A DNA stretch of 64,000 bases from contig NZ_ASWO01000001.1 in assembly GCF_000407605.1 (NCBI RefSeq), forward strand, positions 62,001 through 126,000. The letters are read 5' to 3'. Shown here piece after piece: positions 28,182 to 37,258 of this stretch. Source of the DNA: Enterococcus sulfureus ATCC 49903. GTDB lineage: Bacteria; Bacillota; Bacilli; Lactobacillales; Enterococcaceae. The notes under the pieces are model-generated. The model was not told where the DNA came from, did not search any database, and worked only from the letters and a program-made list of their open reading frames with translations. A program made the translations under genes and the position numbers. Position 1 is the first letter of the stretch, and each line of letters starts with the position of its first letter.

Positions 28182-28226
28182 GAGCTGAAAGCTGTAGAAA
28201 CCTCTACGACTTTCAGCTCGTTTTTT
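28182..28226. terminator. Terminator after the small membrane protein gene, also serving recN
   Basis: Stem GAGCTGAAAG / CTTTCAGCTC (28182-28191 with 28210-28219), extended inside by GTAGA/TCTAC, then six T on plus. The recN stop codon (28213-28215) is inside the stem, so the hairpin lies at the very 3' end of recN too, with a weaker T-tract on that strand. Confidence 0.88.
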
Positions 28227-29898
28227 CTTGTTTTGCAATCTCCAATAATTCTTGTGCATGCTCAAGCGTCAGTGGCGTCACTTCTGCTCCAGCAAGCATG
28301 CGTGCGACTTCTTGGACACGTTTTGTCGCAGACAATAGATGGACTGTCGTTTTTGTTCGACCTTCCAAGACTTCTTTTTGAATAAAATATTGATGATCTG
28401 CAAACGCAGCTACTTGTGGCAAATGCGTAATACACAATACTTGTGAACGTTGGCCGATCGTCGCGATTTTTTGCGCAATCGCTTGTGCCACTCGACCACT
28501 CACTCCTGTATCCACCTCATCAAATACAATACTTGTCAATGCTTGATTTCTAGAAAAGACGGTCTTCAATGCAAGTAAAATCCGCGATAATTCTCCACCA
28601 CTTGCAACTTTAACTAACGGTTTTAAAGGTTCTCCTAGATTTGTCGATAAATAAAATGCGACTTTATCAATCCCACGATCGGTCGGTTCACTTGTAGAAT
28701 CAAAACGAACTTGAAAATCAGTATTTTCCATGTATAGTTCTTTTAATTCCTGTAAAATCCCTTGCTCTAATTTTTTAGCGATTTCTTGACGCATATTATG
28801 CAACTCTTGTGCCTTTTCATTAACCAATGCTTCTTTTTCAGTCAACTGTTCGACTAAGTAAGCTAACTGTTCATCTGAGTGATCTGCGTCGGCGACTTCT
28901 TTTGAAATCTGTTCATAATAAGCTAAAACCGCTTCGATCGATTCCCCATATTTACGCTTCAACTGACGAATCACTTCTAGACGAGCGTATATTTCTTCAA
29001 GACGCTGCTCATCAAACTCTAAACTATCCAATTGACGAGATAAATCAGAAGTAACTTCTTGGACTAAGTAATACGCCGATTGTAAAGACTCCGCCATTTT
29101 CTCATAGTCTTTATCTAATGAAGAAATATTTTCTACTTGTCCCATAGCTTGACTTAACTGGTCGGTTGTTCCTTGTCCATCTTGCGTTAGCAGCTGATAA
29201 GTCAGTCCTAGTGTATCTACAATTTTTTGAAAATTGACCAATTTATCGCGTTCTTCGATCAACAACTCTTCTTCTCCAACTTGCAAGTCCGCTTGCGCTA
29301 ACTCATCCAGCTGAAAATGTAACATATCCATACGTTGTACGTACGATTGTTCATTTTCTTTGATCTGTTTTACTTTTTTTTCAATCATGCGATACTCATG
29401 ATACACCTTTTGATAAGCGTTTACTTTTGCTGTAAATTCGGGAGTACCAAATTCATCTACCAATCGCAAGTGTTGCTCGGGTTGCAGTAAAGCCTGATGA
29501 TCATTTTGACCTTGGATGTCGACTAAAAAAGCACCGATTTTCCTTAGGTTCGCTAGCGTCATGACCCGTCCGTTTACACGACAGATCGATTTCCCAGCTA
29601 TCGACATATCGCGCTGAACGATCAAAAAGTCTTCCTCTTGATCGATACCTAATGTCTCTGCTAATTCCAGAAAGGCTTCTTGTGTCGGCCATTCAAATAC
29701 TCCTTCTAATCGACATTTCTCTGCACCTTGACGAATCATGTCAACTGAACCTCGACCGCCTGCTAGCAAGCCCATCGCATCGATAATAATCGATTTCCCA
29801 GCACCCGTTTCACCCGTTAAGGCATTCATCCCTTGATAAAAATTCAGATGCAAGGATTCAATAATTGCAAAATTTTCAATCGTTATCTCAATTAGCAT
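28213..29898 (-). CDS. recN: DNA repair protein RecN
   Basis: An SMC-like ATPase (561 residues) that gathers at double-strand breaks and bridges DNA ends before RecA loading. Walker A is GETGAGKSIIIDAMG (~29-43) after IENFAIIESLHLNF. The central part is two long coiled coils (~150-380). The ABC signature is KVASGGELSRILLALK and Walker B is TSIVFDEVDTGVSGRVAQAI, followed by LCITHLPQVAAFAD. It is the last gene of the nusB-to-recN run, after argR, the common Firmicutes order. AGGTGA supports the start at 29898. Confidence 0.97.
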   Translation of the reverse strand: MLIEITIENFAIIESLHLNFYQGMNALTGETGAGKSIIIDAMGLLAGGRGSVDMIRQGAEKCRLEGVFEWPTQEAFLELAETLGIDQEEDFLIVQRDMSIAGKSICRVNGRVMTLANLRKIGAFLVDIQGQNDHQALLQPEQHLRLVDEFGTPEFTAKVNAYQKVYHEYRMIEKKVKQIKENEQSYVQRMDMLHFQLDELAQADLQVGEEELLIEERDKLVNFQKIVDTLGLTYQLLTQDGQGTTDQLSQAMGQVENISSLDKDYEKMAESLQSAYYLVQEVTSDLSRQLDSLEFDEQRLEEIYARLEVIRQLKRKYGESIEAVLAYYEQISKEVADADHSDEQLAYLVEQLTEKEALVNEKAQELHNMRQEIAKKLEQGILQELKELYMENTDFQVRFDSTSEPTDRGIDKVAFYLSTNLGEPLKPLVKVASGGELSRILLALKTVFSRNQALTSIVFDEVDTGVSGRVAQAIAQKIATIGQRSQVLCITHLPQVAAFADHQYFIQKEVLEGRTKTTVHLLSATKRVQEVARMLAGAEVTPLTLEHAQELLEIAKQEKTS

Positions 29899-29917
29899 CT
29901 TTTCACCTATTTTCTAT

Positions 29918-30370
29918 CTACTGTTCATATCGTCTGATTTCTTCGTATATCAAATCACGTGCTTCTTGTGCTTTAGCAATCATCAAAATCGTATCATCAT
30001 CTGTCATAATCCCAAAAAGTTCTTTAGCGTAATATGTATCGAGTAAATGAGATAATGCACTAGCATTTCCAGGCATCGTTTTGATCAAGACAAACTTATC
30101 CATACGTTTGACAGATTTCACAGCATTTTTTAATAAATTTTCTAGTTTCTGTGCGATTTCGATATCATTTTGAGCAGGTAAACTATAGCGATAGCCTCCG
30201 GTTGCCGAAGGGATTTTAACTAGTTTTAATTCCTTGATATCTCGCGAAATTGTAGCTTGTGTGACTTGGATTCCTCTTTGTTCTAATATTTCAACAAATT
30301 CTTCTTGTTTTGCAATATCTTGCTCACTTAATAAGCGCGTCAATAATTGATGACGGTCTTTTTTTCTCAT
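29918..30370 (-). CDS. argR: ArgR/AhrC family arginine repressor
   Basis: A 150-residue regulator with an N-terminal winged helix (MRKKDRHQLLTRLL ... TQATISRDIKELKLVKI) and a C-terminal hexamerisation and arginine-binding domain; the ligand site motif is seen as GNASALSHLLDTYYAKELFGIMTDDDTILMI. Typically it represses arginine synthesis and activates arginine catabolism. Its position between tlyA and recN is conserved and does not identify its targets; enterococci often carry several paralogues. Confidence 0.92.
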   Translation of the reverse strand: MRKKDRHQLLTRLLSEQDIAKQEEFVEILEQRGIQVTQATISRDIKELKLVKIPSATGGYRYSLPAQNDIEIAQKLENLLKNAVKSVKRMDKFVLIKTMPGNASALSHLLDTYYAKELFGIMTDDDTILMIAKAQEARDLIYEEIRRYEQ

Positions 30371-30382
30371 ACTCTCGCTCCT

Positions 30383-31195
30383 TTAGGTCAATTGACGATG
30401 GGCATAGTCAACTAATTCTGGAATATTAATTGTCGATGCGATCGTTCCTGGAACCGTACTTTTTTTCAAATGAACAATGAACTCGATATTGCCTTCACCA
30501 CCTGTAATTGGTGAAAAATCAAGTTGCTTCACGTCATATCCTTCTTTAGCAGCAAACGATACGATTCGTTCAATTACTTGCTCATGTGTTTTCGCTTCAC
30601 GAACGATTCCATGTTTTCCAACTAGTTCTTTTCCTGCTTCAAACTGGGGTTTAATCAATGCCATGACATCTCCACCTTCGATTAAAATCCGATGAAGGTT
30701 AGGCAAAATCAAACGTAAAGAAATAAACGAGACATCGATTGTTGCAACTTCTGGTACTTTCGCAAAATCTTCTGGATTCGAATGTCGAAAGTTCACACGT
30801 TCCATTACAACGACTCGCGGATCTTGTCTTAATTTCCAAGCCAATTGATTATACCCTACATCTAGTGCATAACTCATTGTCGCTCCATTTTGTAAGGCAA
30901 CATCGGTAAATCCACCCGTTGAAGAACCAATATCTAATACGACTTTATCCGTCACGGTAAAATCAAATTTTTTTAACGCTTTTTCTAATTTCAATCCACC
31001 TCGAGATACGTAAGGCAATTTTTGTCCTTTAATGGCTAAAGGGATTGACGCATCAATTTTCTCACCTGGTTTATCTAAACGTTCACTATTGACTTCTTTG
31101 TAAACTAACCCTGCCATTACACCGCGTTTTGCTTGTTCACGGGTTTCAAATAACCCTTGTTGGACTGCTAATACATCCACACGTTCTTTTTTCAT
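30383..31195 (-). CDS. tlyA: TlyA family rRNA 2'-O-methyltransferase (S4 domain)
   Basis: A 270-residue SAM-dependent enzyme of the hemolysin A/TlyA family. The N-terminal S4 RNA-binding domain (ERVDVLAVQQGLFETREQAKR) is followed by an FtsJ-like Rossmann domain with YVSRGGLKLEKALKKF, VLDIGSSTGGFTDVAL (SAM site), YALDVGYNQLAWKLR and the late LIKPQFEAGKE. Actinobacterial TlyA methylates 16S C1409 and 23S C1920, determining capreomycin sensitivity; the Firmicutes substrate is less certain. Two nt separate it from ispA, whose end supplies the ribosome site. Confidence 0.9.
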   Translation of the reverse strand: MKKERVDVLAVQQGLFETREQAKRGVMAGLVYKEVNSERLDKPGEKIDASIPLAIKGQKLPYVSRGGLKLEKALKKFDFTVTDKVVLDIGSSTGGFTDVALQNGATMSYALDVGYNQLAWKLRQDPRVVVMERVNFRHSNPEDFAKVPEVATIDVSFISLRLILPNLHRILIEGGDVMALIKPQFEAGKELVGKHGIVREAKTHEQVIERIVSFAAKEGYDVKQLDFSPITGGEGNIEFIVHLKKSTVPGTIASTINIPELVDYAHRQLT

Positions 31196-31196
31196 C

Positions 31197-32078
31197 TTAT
31201 GCCTCTTCCTTTAATGCAAGTTGTTCAATAATCCGTTGTAAAGGCGTAATTGTATACCCTTTTTGTGCCAATAATGTCAAAATAGCCGTGGCATCTTGTA
31301 GTTCCTGAGCTAAAGCTGCTTTCGCTTCGTTAAGTCCTAGTAATTTGGGATATGTACTTTTTTCTAACACCTCATCACGATGAGCCGTTTTTCCTAATTC
31401 AGCAGTTGTTGAAATGACATCTAACACATCATCGCGAATTTGAAAAGCCAATCCGATCTTACGGGCCAATCGATCTAACGCAACGTAGTCTTCTTTAGGA
31501 GCTTTTCCAATAATTCCACCTGCTAGTAGCGCAAAACGGATCAATTCACCTGTTTTTCGTTCATGTATGGCTTGTAATTCGATTTGATCGACTTGTCGCT
31601 TTTCAGCACGCATATCCGCTACTTGACCTGCTACCATCCCTTTAGGACCTGCTGTTTCTGCTAACAATCGAATCAATTCCACCAAACTAGTAGCGTCAAG
31701 ATCAGCCATCGCCACCACTTGAAACGCTAGCGTAAGCAAAGCATCTCCTGCTAAGATCGCCATATCTTCACCAAATACTTTATGATTCGTCGGCTTGCCT
31801 CGACGTAAATCATCATCGTCCATAGCAGGTAGATCGTCATGGATCAACGAATAAGTGTGGATCATCTCAAGTGCTGCAGCAGTATCTACTGCTGCACTTG
31901 GGATCGTTTCTTGAAATAGTAACACGGTACTCAACAATAACAGTGGACGGATTCGTTTACCACCAGCTGCAATAGAATAGTGCATGCTTTCTGCTAATCG
32001 TTCCTCATTCGTATAGTCGGATACAGCTTGTACTAATTTTTTTTCTACTTCCACTAAATACATTTGGGCATCACTCAT
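31197..32078 (-). CDS. ispA: Farnesyl/geranylgeranyl diphosphate synthase
   Basis: Condenses isopentenyl diphosphate with allylic diphosphates to give C15 (possibly C20) precursors of undecaprenyl phosphate and quinones. The 293 residues contain GGKRIRPLLLL, the first aspartate-rich motif LIHDDLPAMDDDDLRRGKPT (~82-101), KTGELIRFALLAGG and the second motif FQIRDDVLDV. The four-base ATGA overlap with xseB and the order xseA-xseB-ispA are standard. Product chain length cannot be decided by eye. Confidence 0.95.
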   Translation of the reverse strand: MSDAQMYLVEVEKKLVQAVSDYTNEERLAESMHYSIAAGGKRIRPLLLLSTVLLFQETIPSAAVDTAAALEMIHTYSLIHDDLPAMDDDDLRRGKPTNHKVFGEDMAILAGDALLTLAFQVVAMADLDATSLVELIRLLAETAGPKGMVAGQVADMRAEKRQVDQIELQAIHERKTGELIRFALLAGGIIGKAPKEDYVALDRLARKIGLAFQIRDDVLDVISTTAELGKTAHRDEVLEKSTYPKLLGLNEAKAALAQELQDATAILTLLAQKGYTITPLQRIIEQLALKEEA

Positions 32079-32296
32079 TTTGTTTCCTCATCAAATACAA
32101 GTTCTTCATTCGTCTCACTCATGATTTTTGCAAGTGTTTTTTCTGCATGTTGAAGGGTGTCTTTGCATTGTTTACTTAGCTCCATTCCACGCTTAAATGC
32201 GGTTAAGGATTCTTCCAATGCGACATCTCCTTGTTCTAATTGGGTAACGATCTTTTCTAATTCTGCTAAAGATTTTTCAAATGTTTGTTGACTCAT
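32075..32296 (-). CDS. xseB: Exodeoxyribonuclease VII small subunit
   Basis: A 73-residue helical hairpin that coats the long helices of XseA. The family core [19 protein letters not shown] and ALEESLTAFKRGMELSK is complete. The start MSQQT at 32296 is chosen over the ATG at 32302, since AAAGGA touches the latter but lies 7 nt from the former. It overlaps xseA by 20 nt and ispA by 4 nt. Confidence 0.95.
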   Translation of the reverse strand: MSQQTFEKSLAELEKIVTQLEQGDVALEESLTAFKRGMELSKQCKDTLQHAEKTLAKIMSETNEELVFDEETK

Positions 32297-33632
32297 CTTC
32301 ATGTCCTTTCTCTATATCGACCACTTCAACTATAGCTTGTCCATCAGATAGATGTAACGTTAGTTGATCTTGGGGCGATAGTTGATTGATCGAGCGTACG
32401 ATTTGCTCTTGTTTGATTGCATAACTATATCCACGACTCATGATTTTTAACGGACTTAATAGATCAAGTGCTTGAATCGTTTGGTTCGCGTGTTGTTGCT
32501 TTTGAGCCATGGACTGAGTGATCGCTTGCTGCAAACGAGCTGTATGATATTGAAGCTCCTGCTGCTTTTGTTTGACATTACTTTCCATACGTTGCGGGGA
32601 TAGACGATAGAATACATGATTCATTCGTTCTGTCTCTCTTGAAATACGTGTTGCCATATGTTGCTGTATCCGCTGTGTCAATAAATCAACTTTTTGGATT
32701 TTTGACTCATATAGGCGTTCAGGCTGACGTAAAATGTATGAATTCGCTAGCGCTGCGTATCGTTGTTTTCGATACTCTAACTGCCGCAAAAAGGCTTGTT
32801 CCAAGCGTAACTGTTTTTCTTTTATCGCTACGATCTCTTGCGTTAAAACGGGTACTGCTAGTTCTGCTGCGGCTGTTGGTGTGGCAGCACGCACATCGGC
32901 TACCAAGTCGGCAATCGTCGTATCGGTTTCGTGTCCCACTGAAGAAATAATCGGAATCGGCATATTGGCGATCATTCGCGCTACCGCTTCTTCATTAAAT
33001 GGCCATAAATCTTCAATCGATCCGCCACCACGGCCCACGATAACCGTATCAAAATTACCAGCTGCAGCAATTCGCTCTAGATTTTTGACAATATCCGCTG
33101 TGGCCTTTTCACCTTGCACCACCGTGGGATACAAGACGATTTGAGCGATTGGATAGCGTCTTTGAACCGTTGTGATGATATCTCGGATCACAGCTCCACT
33201 TGGAGAAGTCACTACAGCGATTCGTTTGGGAAATCTTGGCAACTCACGTTTCGGCCGTGCAAATAACCCTTCTTTTGCTAATTTTTCTTTTAACTGTGCA
33301 TAGGCTTGATACAATGCACCGACCCCATCTGGTTCCATATGTTCTACATAAAGTTGATAATTTCCAGTCGATTCAAACAAGGAGATCCGCCCAATAACCA
33401 ATACCTTCATTCCTTCTTGAGGTGTAAAGTTTATTTTGCTAAACGCTTGTTTGAACATCACAGCCGAAATTTTAGCCTGGTCATCTTTTAAACTAAAATA
33501 TTGATGATTCGGCCGTAACCGAAAATTTGAAATTTCTCCAGTTAAATAAACGCGCTCTAAATATGGATCTGCGTCAAATTTACGTTTTAAATATGCCGTA
33601 ATTGCTGCAATGCTAAGATAATTTGTTTTCAA
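32277..33632 (-). CDS. xseA: Exodeoxyribonuclease VII large subunit
   Basis: Catalytic subunit of the bidirectional single-strand exonuclease ExoVII, 451 residues. The N-terminal OB domain has [22 protein letters not shown]; the catalytic domain shows [35 protein letters not shown] and [28 protein letters not shown]; then a long helical segment leads to a C-terminal SRGYSYA. The start is a TTG at 33632: AGGAGAG lies 8 nt upstream and the protein then begins [15 protein letters not shown] like its relatives. The longer frame to 33665 has no ribosome site. The start lies inside the 3' end of folD (20-nt overlap). Confidence 0.95.
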   Translation of the reverse strand: MKTNYLSIAAITAYLKRKFDADPYLERVYLTGEISNFRLRPNHQYFSLKDDQAKISAVMFKQAFSKINFTPQEGMKVLVIGRISLFESTGNYQLYVEHMEPDGVGALYQAYAQLKEKLAKEGLFARPKRELPRFPKRIAVVTSPSGAVIRDIITTVQRRYPIAQIVLYPTVVQGEKATADIVKNLERIAAAGNFDTVIVGRGGGSIEDLWPFNEEAVARMIANMPIPIISSVGHETDTTIADLVADVRAATPTAAAELAVPVLTQEIVAIKEKQLRLEQAFLRQLEYRKQRYAALANSYILRQPERLYESKIQKVDLLTQRIQQHMATRISRETERMNHVFYRLSPQRMESNVKQKQQELQYHTARLQQAITQSMAQKQQHANQTIQALDLLSPLKIMSRGYSYAIKQEQIVRSINQLSPQDQLTLHLSDGQAIVEVVDIEKGHEDESTNI

Positions 33633-34482
33633 GTTTACTTCTCTCCTGACGTTTCGCTGCTTCATAGGTTTGTTGCATCAGCATTGTAATCGTCATTGGA
33701 CCTACTCCTTTTGGAACTGGCGTGATAAAACTTGTCAAAGGAGCTACTTCGTCAAATTTTACATCTCCGATCAACTTTCCTTTGTCATCACGATTCATTC
33801 CTACATCAATGACGACGGCCCCTTCTTTAATAAATTCTTGGGTCACGAAATGACCACGTCCAATTGCTACGACTAAAATATCAGCGGTTTTCGCTAATGC
33901 AGCTAATTCTTTCGTTTTAGAATGTGCCATGGTCACTGTCGCATTTTGAGCCAATAATAATTGAGCCATCGGTTTTCCGACAATATTACTACGACCAATT
34001 ACTACGGCATGTTTGCCTGTAAGGTCGATCTCATACGCGTTAAACATCTCCATGATGCCATAGGGTGTACAAGGAATCATTTCTGGTGTCCCAGCAAATA
34101 GATGACCTAAATTCATCGGATGGAACCCATCGACATCTTTTTTAGGATCGATGGCTTCCACGATTTTCGCTTCATCGATATGTTTAGGAAGTGGAAGTTG
34201 AACCAAAATACCATGAAAGTCTTCATGGCGATTATAAAAAGCTATTCTTTCAAGCAATTCCTCTTGTGTAATTGTGTGACTCAATCGTTCGATTTTTGAA
34301 TGGATACCAATTCGAGTTGCAGCCAATTCTTTATTTTTCACATACGTTTGGCTCGCTGGATCTTCCCCTACTAATAACACCACTAAACCAGGTGTCTTCA
34401 TAGTCGTTTCTTTAGCTATCGTTTCTTTCAATCGTTCTTGCATTGTTTGGGCTAACCCTTTTCCGTCAATAATTGTTGGCAT
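33613..34482 (-). CDS. folD: Bifunctional methylenetetrahydrofolate dehydrogenase / cyclohydrolase
   Basis: Interconverts 5,10-methylene-THF and 10-formyl-THF, feeding purine and formyl-Met synthesis. The 289-residue sequence has [17 protein letters not shown] (catalytic Tyr-x3-Lys), [26 protein letters not shown], the NADP-binding [19 protein letters not shown] and the terminal [19 protein letters not shown] promoter in the 123-bp gap upstream and the terminator after nusB suggest that folD starts a new transcription unit. Confidence 0.97.
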   Translation of the reverse strand: MPTIIDGKGLAQTMQERLKETIAKETTMKTPGLVVLLVGEDPASQTYVKNKELAATRIGIHSKIERLSHTITQEELLERIAFYNRHEDFHGILVQLPLPKHIDEAKIVEAIDPKKDVDGFHPMNLGHLFAGTPEMIPCTPYGIMEMFNAYEIDLTGKHAVVIGRSNIVGKPMAQLLLAQNATVTMAHSKTKELAALAKTADILVVAIGRGHFVTQEFIKEGAVVIDVGMNRDDKGKLIGDVKFDEVAPLTSFITPVPKGVGPMTITMLMQQTYEAAKRQERSKLENKLS

Positions 34483-34509
34483 TCATTCCACTCCTTTACA
34501 CTTTCTCAT

Positions 34510-34518
34510 ATTTTATCA
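34510..34518 (-). promoter_or_regulatory. Candidate extended -10 promoter of folD
   Basis: On minus, TGATAAAAT gives TG-n-TAAAAT, with a weak TTCAAT 17 bp upstream of the -10. Further up, GTCTAAA and TTTAGAC form a 7-bp inverted repeat (34540-34568), purpose unknown. Confidence 0.5.
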
Positions 34519-34588
34519 TACGAAAGAAAGGGATTGAACTGTCTAAACACGAAAGATCGATTTTTAGACAAAAACTTAGGAACTATAC

Positions 34589-34620
34589 CAAAAAAAGAAG
34601 CTAGCTTATACGCCAGCCTC
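34589..34620 (-). terminator. Terminator at the nusB 3' end
   Basis: On minus, GAGGCTGGC pairs with GCTAGCTTC (two G-U pairs) around a short TATAA loop and is followed by seven T. The last nusB codons and stop lie inside the stem. Confidence 0.8.
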
Positions 34621-35055
34621 AAGTTCTTTATTGATTGAAGACAACACACCATTGATGAACTTACGTGATTGTTCATCACTAAATGTTTTTGCTAGTTCGA
34701 TTGCTTCGTTTAAAACAACACGATTGGGAACCTCTTCAACATAGAGCATTTCAAATAATGCTAGACGCAAGATTGTCACATCGATTTTTGCTAAACGTTT
34801 GATCGACCAACCTTTACGCAAATGTTTGCCGATCAAAGTATCTAATTCTTCTTGTTTTACGCAAACACCACTCACGACTAAATCGAGATAAGCTGGCACA
34901 AAATGCTCTTCTTCTTCGTCAAGTAATTCGGTATGGTTTAGCTCGATTGCATGATCGATCGCTGCTTGTTTTGAAAAATCTTTATTAAAATCTAGAGGAA
35001 ATAATGCTTGTACACCCATTTCTCTGATCTCATGTCTTGATAACTCTTTATTCAT
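34606..35055 (-). CDS. nusB: Transcription antitermination factor NusB
   Basis: A 149-residue all-helical protein that with NusE (S10) binds boxA RNA and promotes antitermination of rRNA operons. Family blocks are LSRHEIREMGVQALF, VCVKQEELDTLIGKHLRKGW, IKRLAKIDVTILRLALFEML and VPNRVVLNEAIELAKTFSDEQSRKFINGVLSSI. I use the ATG at 35055 (GAGGAAG upstream) rather than 35076; this gives an 8-nt ATGAATAA overlap with the asp23-like gene, a sign of coupling. Confidence 0.96.
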   Translation of the reverse strand: MNKELSRHEIREMGVQALFPLDFNKDFSKQAAIDHAIELNHTELLDEEEEHFVPAYLDLVVSGVCVKQEELDTLIGKHLRKGWSIKRLAKIDVTILRLALFEMLYVEEVPNRVVLNEAIELAKTFSDEQSRKFINGVLSSINKELEAGV

Positions 35056-35473
35056 TGTCTTCCTCTTCGTTTCCAAATAATTCTGCCATATTTAACTCTT
35101 CAGTTTTTTCAGGCACTACGGCCAATACATGAACGTTTACTTCACTCAATACAACATCGGTCATAAACAAAACTTGTTGTTTGACGATTTGCTGAATCTC
35201 CATGGCTACTTTCGGTACAGACACTCCATACTTCATATAGCTATATAGATCTACTTTGATCCCTGATTCATCAATTGTCAAATGAACACCTTTACGATGA
35301 GCTGAACGTCCTAACAATTCATTTACATTATTGGTAAATGACCCACGCATTGCATATACACCTTCAACTTTAGCTGCTGCAATCCCAATGATCACTTCAA
35401 TCACTTCTGGTGCAATGACGATCTCGCCTAATTCTTGATTTGCTTCTAATACTAAATTTGTTTCTTCAACCAT
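35048..35473 (-). CDS. Asp23/Gls24 family envelope stress response protein (YqhY-like)
   Basis: A 141-residue DUF322/Asp23 domain protein: LGEIVIAPEVIEVIIGIAAAKVEGV, KGVHLTIDESGIKVDLYSYMKYG and VPKVAMEIQQIVKQQVLFM are typical. The position ahead of nusB identifies it as the YqhY-type member rather than general-stress Gls24. In Bacillus, yqhY loss perturbs acetyl-CoA carboxylase and lipid synthesis. GGAGGAG 5 nt upstream fixes the ATG at 35473. The tail is acidic. In relatives efp sits just before it; here it does not. Confidence 0.9.
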   Translation of the reverse strand: MVEETNLVLEANQELGEIVIAPEVIEVIIGIAAAKVEGVYAMRGSFTNNVNELLGRSAHRKGVHLTIDESGIKVDLYSYMKYGVSVPKVAMEIQQIVKQQVLFMTDVVLSEVNVHVLAVVPEKTEELNMAELFGNEEEDNE

Positions 35474-35577
35474 ATTGTCTCCTCCGTCCCTAATCATGAG
35501 CACGAACGAGTAGCGCTCATTACCATTACTTAATTCTCACATTGTTTTCGCTTCGGTAACAGTGTATCATTTTCTAA

Positions 35578-35617
35578 AGAATTTCGCTATAAAAAGTCTA
35601 GTTTATAGCGAAATTCT
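35578..35617. repeat. Perfect 14-bp inverted repeat between pepQ and asp23-like gene
   Basis: Arms AGAATTTCGCTATA (35578-35591) and TATAGCGAAATTCT (35604-35617) surround a 12-nt loop. It lies just after the pepQ stop on minus. The T-tract is poor (TTCTTTAG), so it may be a weak terminator or an operator. The 166-bp gap (35474-35639) also holds the asp23 leader with ATGAGC/GCTCAT arms at 35497-35521; no gene is visible. Confidence 0.8.
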
Positions 35618-35639
35618 AAGATTTAGACTACTAGTTTTT

Positions 35640-36704
35640 TTAAAGTAAAATCAATTCTTTAGGTGCTTGTGTGAATACGCGATTTCCAGTCGATGTGATC
35701 AATAGATCATCTTCGATCCTTACACCACCGATTCCTGGTAGATAAATACCGGGCTCATCTGTGATGACATTTCCAGCGACAAACGCTTTTTCTGCTCTAA
35801 AAGAAACATTCGGCCCTTCATGGATTTCTAATCCAATGCCATGACCTGTAGAATGACCAAACGCTTCTTTATATCCGTAAGAAGCGATATGATCACGGGC
35901 AACGGCATCTAATTGGATTCCAGTCATACCAGGTTTAGCCATCTCAATCACTTTTTGATTGGCTTCTAATACGATCTGATAGATTTCTTTTAATTTTTCT
36001 CCTGGATCTCCAATTGCAAACGTTCTTGTGACATCAGAGACGTATCCTTCATAATAACAACCAAAATCAATGGTAATCAAATCATTTTTTTCGATGACTT
36101 TATTGCTTGCTACTCCATGCGGCATAGCTGAACGTACACCACTGGCCACGATCGTTTCAAACGATACACTCGTTGCACCTAATGAGCGCATAAAAAAGTC
36201 CAATTGATTCGCCACTTCAATTTCCGTCATACCTGGGCGAATCGTTTTTAACGTGTTGGCAATTCCTTGATCGGCGATTGCACATGCTTTTTGGATCAAT
36301 TCGATCTCATTTTCATCTTTGACTTCACGCAATGTTTCGATCATACCAGAAATCGGAACTAAAGAAGATTCTTCAATGATCTCTTCTAACCACTGGTAAT
36401 CTGCAAAACTGACAAAGCTTTCTTCAAAAGCGATTGCGTTAATTTCTTCTTGTAAACAAATTTTTGCTACTTCATCAAAAATAGGTCCTTTATTTGTTAC
36501 AATCTCAAATCCTTGCGCTTGTGCAGTCGCTTGCTCCGTATAACGGAAATCTGTCACAAAAAAAGCTTTATCTAGCGTGATCACAGCAAGTCCAGTCGTT
36601 CCAGTAAAGTTTGTCAGATAGCGTAAATTATATGGACTCGTTATTAAGAACGCATCTAGCGCTTCTTTTTTCATTGCTGCACGTAATTTTTCAATTTTAT
36701 ACAT
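35640..36704 (-). CDS. pepQ: Xaa-Pro dipeptidase/aminopeptidase (M24B)
   Basis: A 354-residue metallopeptidase cleaving Xaa-Pro bonds. An N-terminal creatinase-like domain (~1-130) precedes the pita-bread catalytic domain with ITIDFGCYYEGYVSDVTRTF (two metal-binding Asp), FGHSTGHGIGLEIHEGP (metal His), ITDEPGIYLPGIGGVRIEDD (metal Glu pair). Length and motifs fit PepQ or short PepP (YqhT); the exact specificity is not resolved. In relatives the next gene is efp, for which this is the usual partner; here an inverted repeat and the asp23-like gene follow. Confidence 0.93.
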   Translation of the reverse strand: MYKIEKLRAAMKKEALDAFLITSPYNLRYLTNFTGTTGLAVITLDKAFFVTDFRYTEQATAQAQGFEIVTNKGPIFDEVAKICLQEEINAIAFEESFVSFADYQWLEEIIEESSLVPISGMIETLREVKDENEIELIQKACAIADQGIANTLKTIRPGMTEIEVANQLDFFMRSLGATSVSFETIVASGVRSAMPHGVASNKVIEKNDLITIDFGCYYEGYVSDVTRTFAIGDPGEKLKEIYQIVLEANQKVIEMAKPGMTGIQLDAVARDHIASYGYKEAFGHSTGHGIGLEIHEGPNVSFRAEKAFVAGNVITDEPGIYLPGIGGVRIEDDLLITSTGNRVFTQAPKELILL

Positions 36705-36739
36705 AATTTTCCCTCTTTCTGTTTCAGATTCACTTCATT

Positions 36740-36748
36740 AGTATACCA
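36740..36748 (-). promoter_or_regulatory. Extended -10 promoter of pepQ
   Basis: On minus, TGGTATACT is an extended -10, 36 bp upstream of the pepQ ATG, with GAGGGA as ribosome site. No good -35 box is present, as is allowed with an extended -10. Confidence 0.6.
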
Positions 36749-36773
36749 AATTTTCATTGATTCTGGTAACAAA

Positions 36774-36803
36774 CAAAATAGACCTCCAATAAAGGAGGCC
36801 TAT
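36774..36803 (-). terminator. Terminator of the mannose PTS operon after manO
   Basis: On minus, ATAGGCCTCC pairs with GGAGGTCTAT (one G-U) around a 6-nt loop, followed by TTTTG. It lies 2 nt past the manO stop. Confidence 0.85.
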
Positions 36804-36805
36804 CT

Positions 36806-37192
36806 TTATTTCGATTTCTTTTTTCCCGTAAATAATGCTACAACTCCACGTTTTACGACATCCGTAAAAGTCAAAGAGCGAACCATATGACTAGGCTCCA
36901 CATATTCTTGAATCGCACGCAACACTTTTTTAGGATGTTTTGAAGCAAATGTATAAGTTCCGTTTTTTTTCGTTTGGATCGCATAACGTGGAATCCATTT
37001 CCCTTTAAACATAACAGAGGCAATGACGTAGTCTACTTCCTCCCAAGGGATTTGGATATATTTTCGTGCATCCCGATCGTTAAAAAACTCAAATCCATGA
37101 TTTCCGATCATGATCTTTCCATAATCCGTAATCCCTAGATAAGATGTTGCATCAATTACCAAATCGACTTTAGAATTAATAGACTGTACCAT
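36806..37192 (-). CDS. manO: DUF956 family protein ManO (mannose PTS accessory)
   Basis: A 128-residue soluble protein of the DUF956 family, found almost only as the last gene of Man-family PTS operons. Recognisable segments are NSKVDLVIDATSYLGITDYG, FEFFNDRDARKYIQIPWEEV and ASKHPKKVLRAIQEYVEP; the last third is basic (VKRGVVALFTGKKKSK). A fold related to PH-like domains is possible; the role in PTS regulation is not established. GGTGGAGG places the start at 37192 rather than 37204. A hairpin between manN and this gene may lower its expression. Confidence 0.88.
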   Translation of the reverse strand: MVQSINSKVDLVIDATSYLGITDYGKIMIGNHGFEFFNDRDARKYIQIPWEEVDYVIASVMFKGKWIPRYAIQTKKNGTYTFASKHPKKVLRAIQEYVEPSHMVRSLTFTDVVKRGVVALFTGKKKSK

Positions 37193-37213
37193 ATTATCCT
37201 CCACCTTTTATGT

Positions 37214-37245
37214 AAAAATGAAGGCCTTAACTAAGACCTTCATTT
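37214..37245 (-). terminator. Intra-operon terminator/attenuator between EIID gene and manO
   Basis: On minus, AAATGAAGGTCTT pairs with AAGGCCTTCATTT (one G-U) around a 4-nt loop, followed by five T. It lies 14 nt past the EIID stop, and manO follows within 25 nt without its own promoter, so partial read-through is likely. Confidence 0.85.
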
Positions 37246-37258
37246 CCGTTTTTCTATA

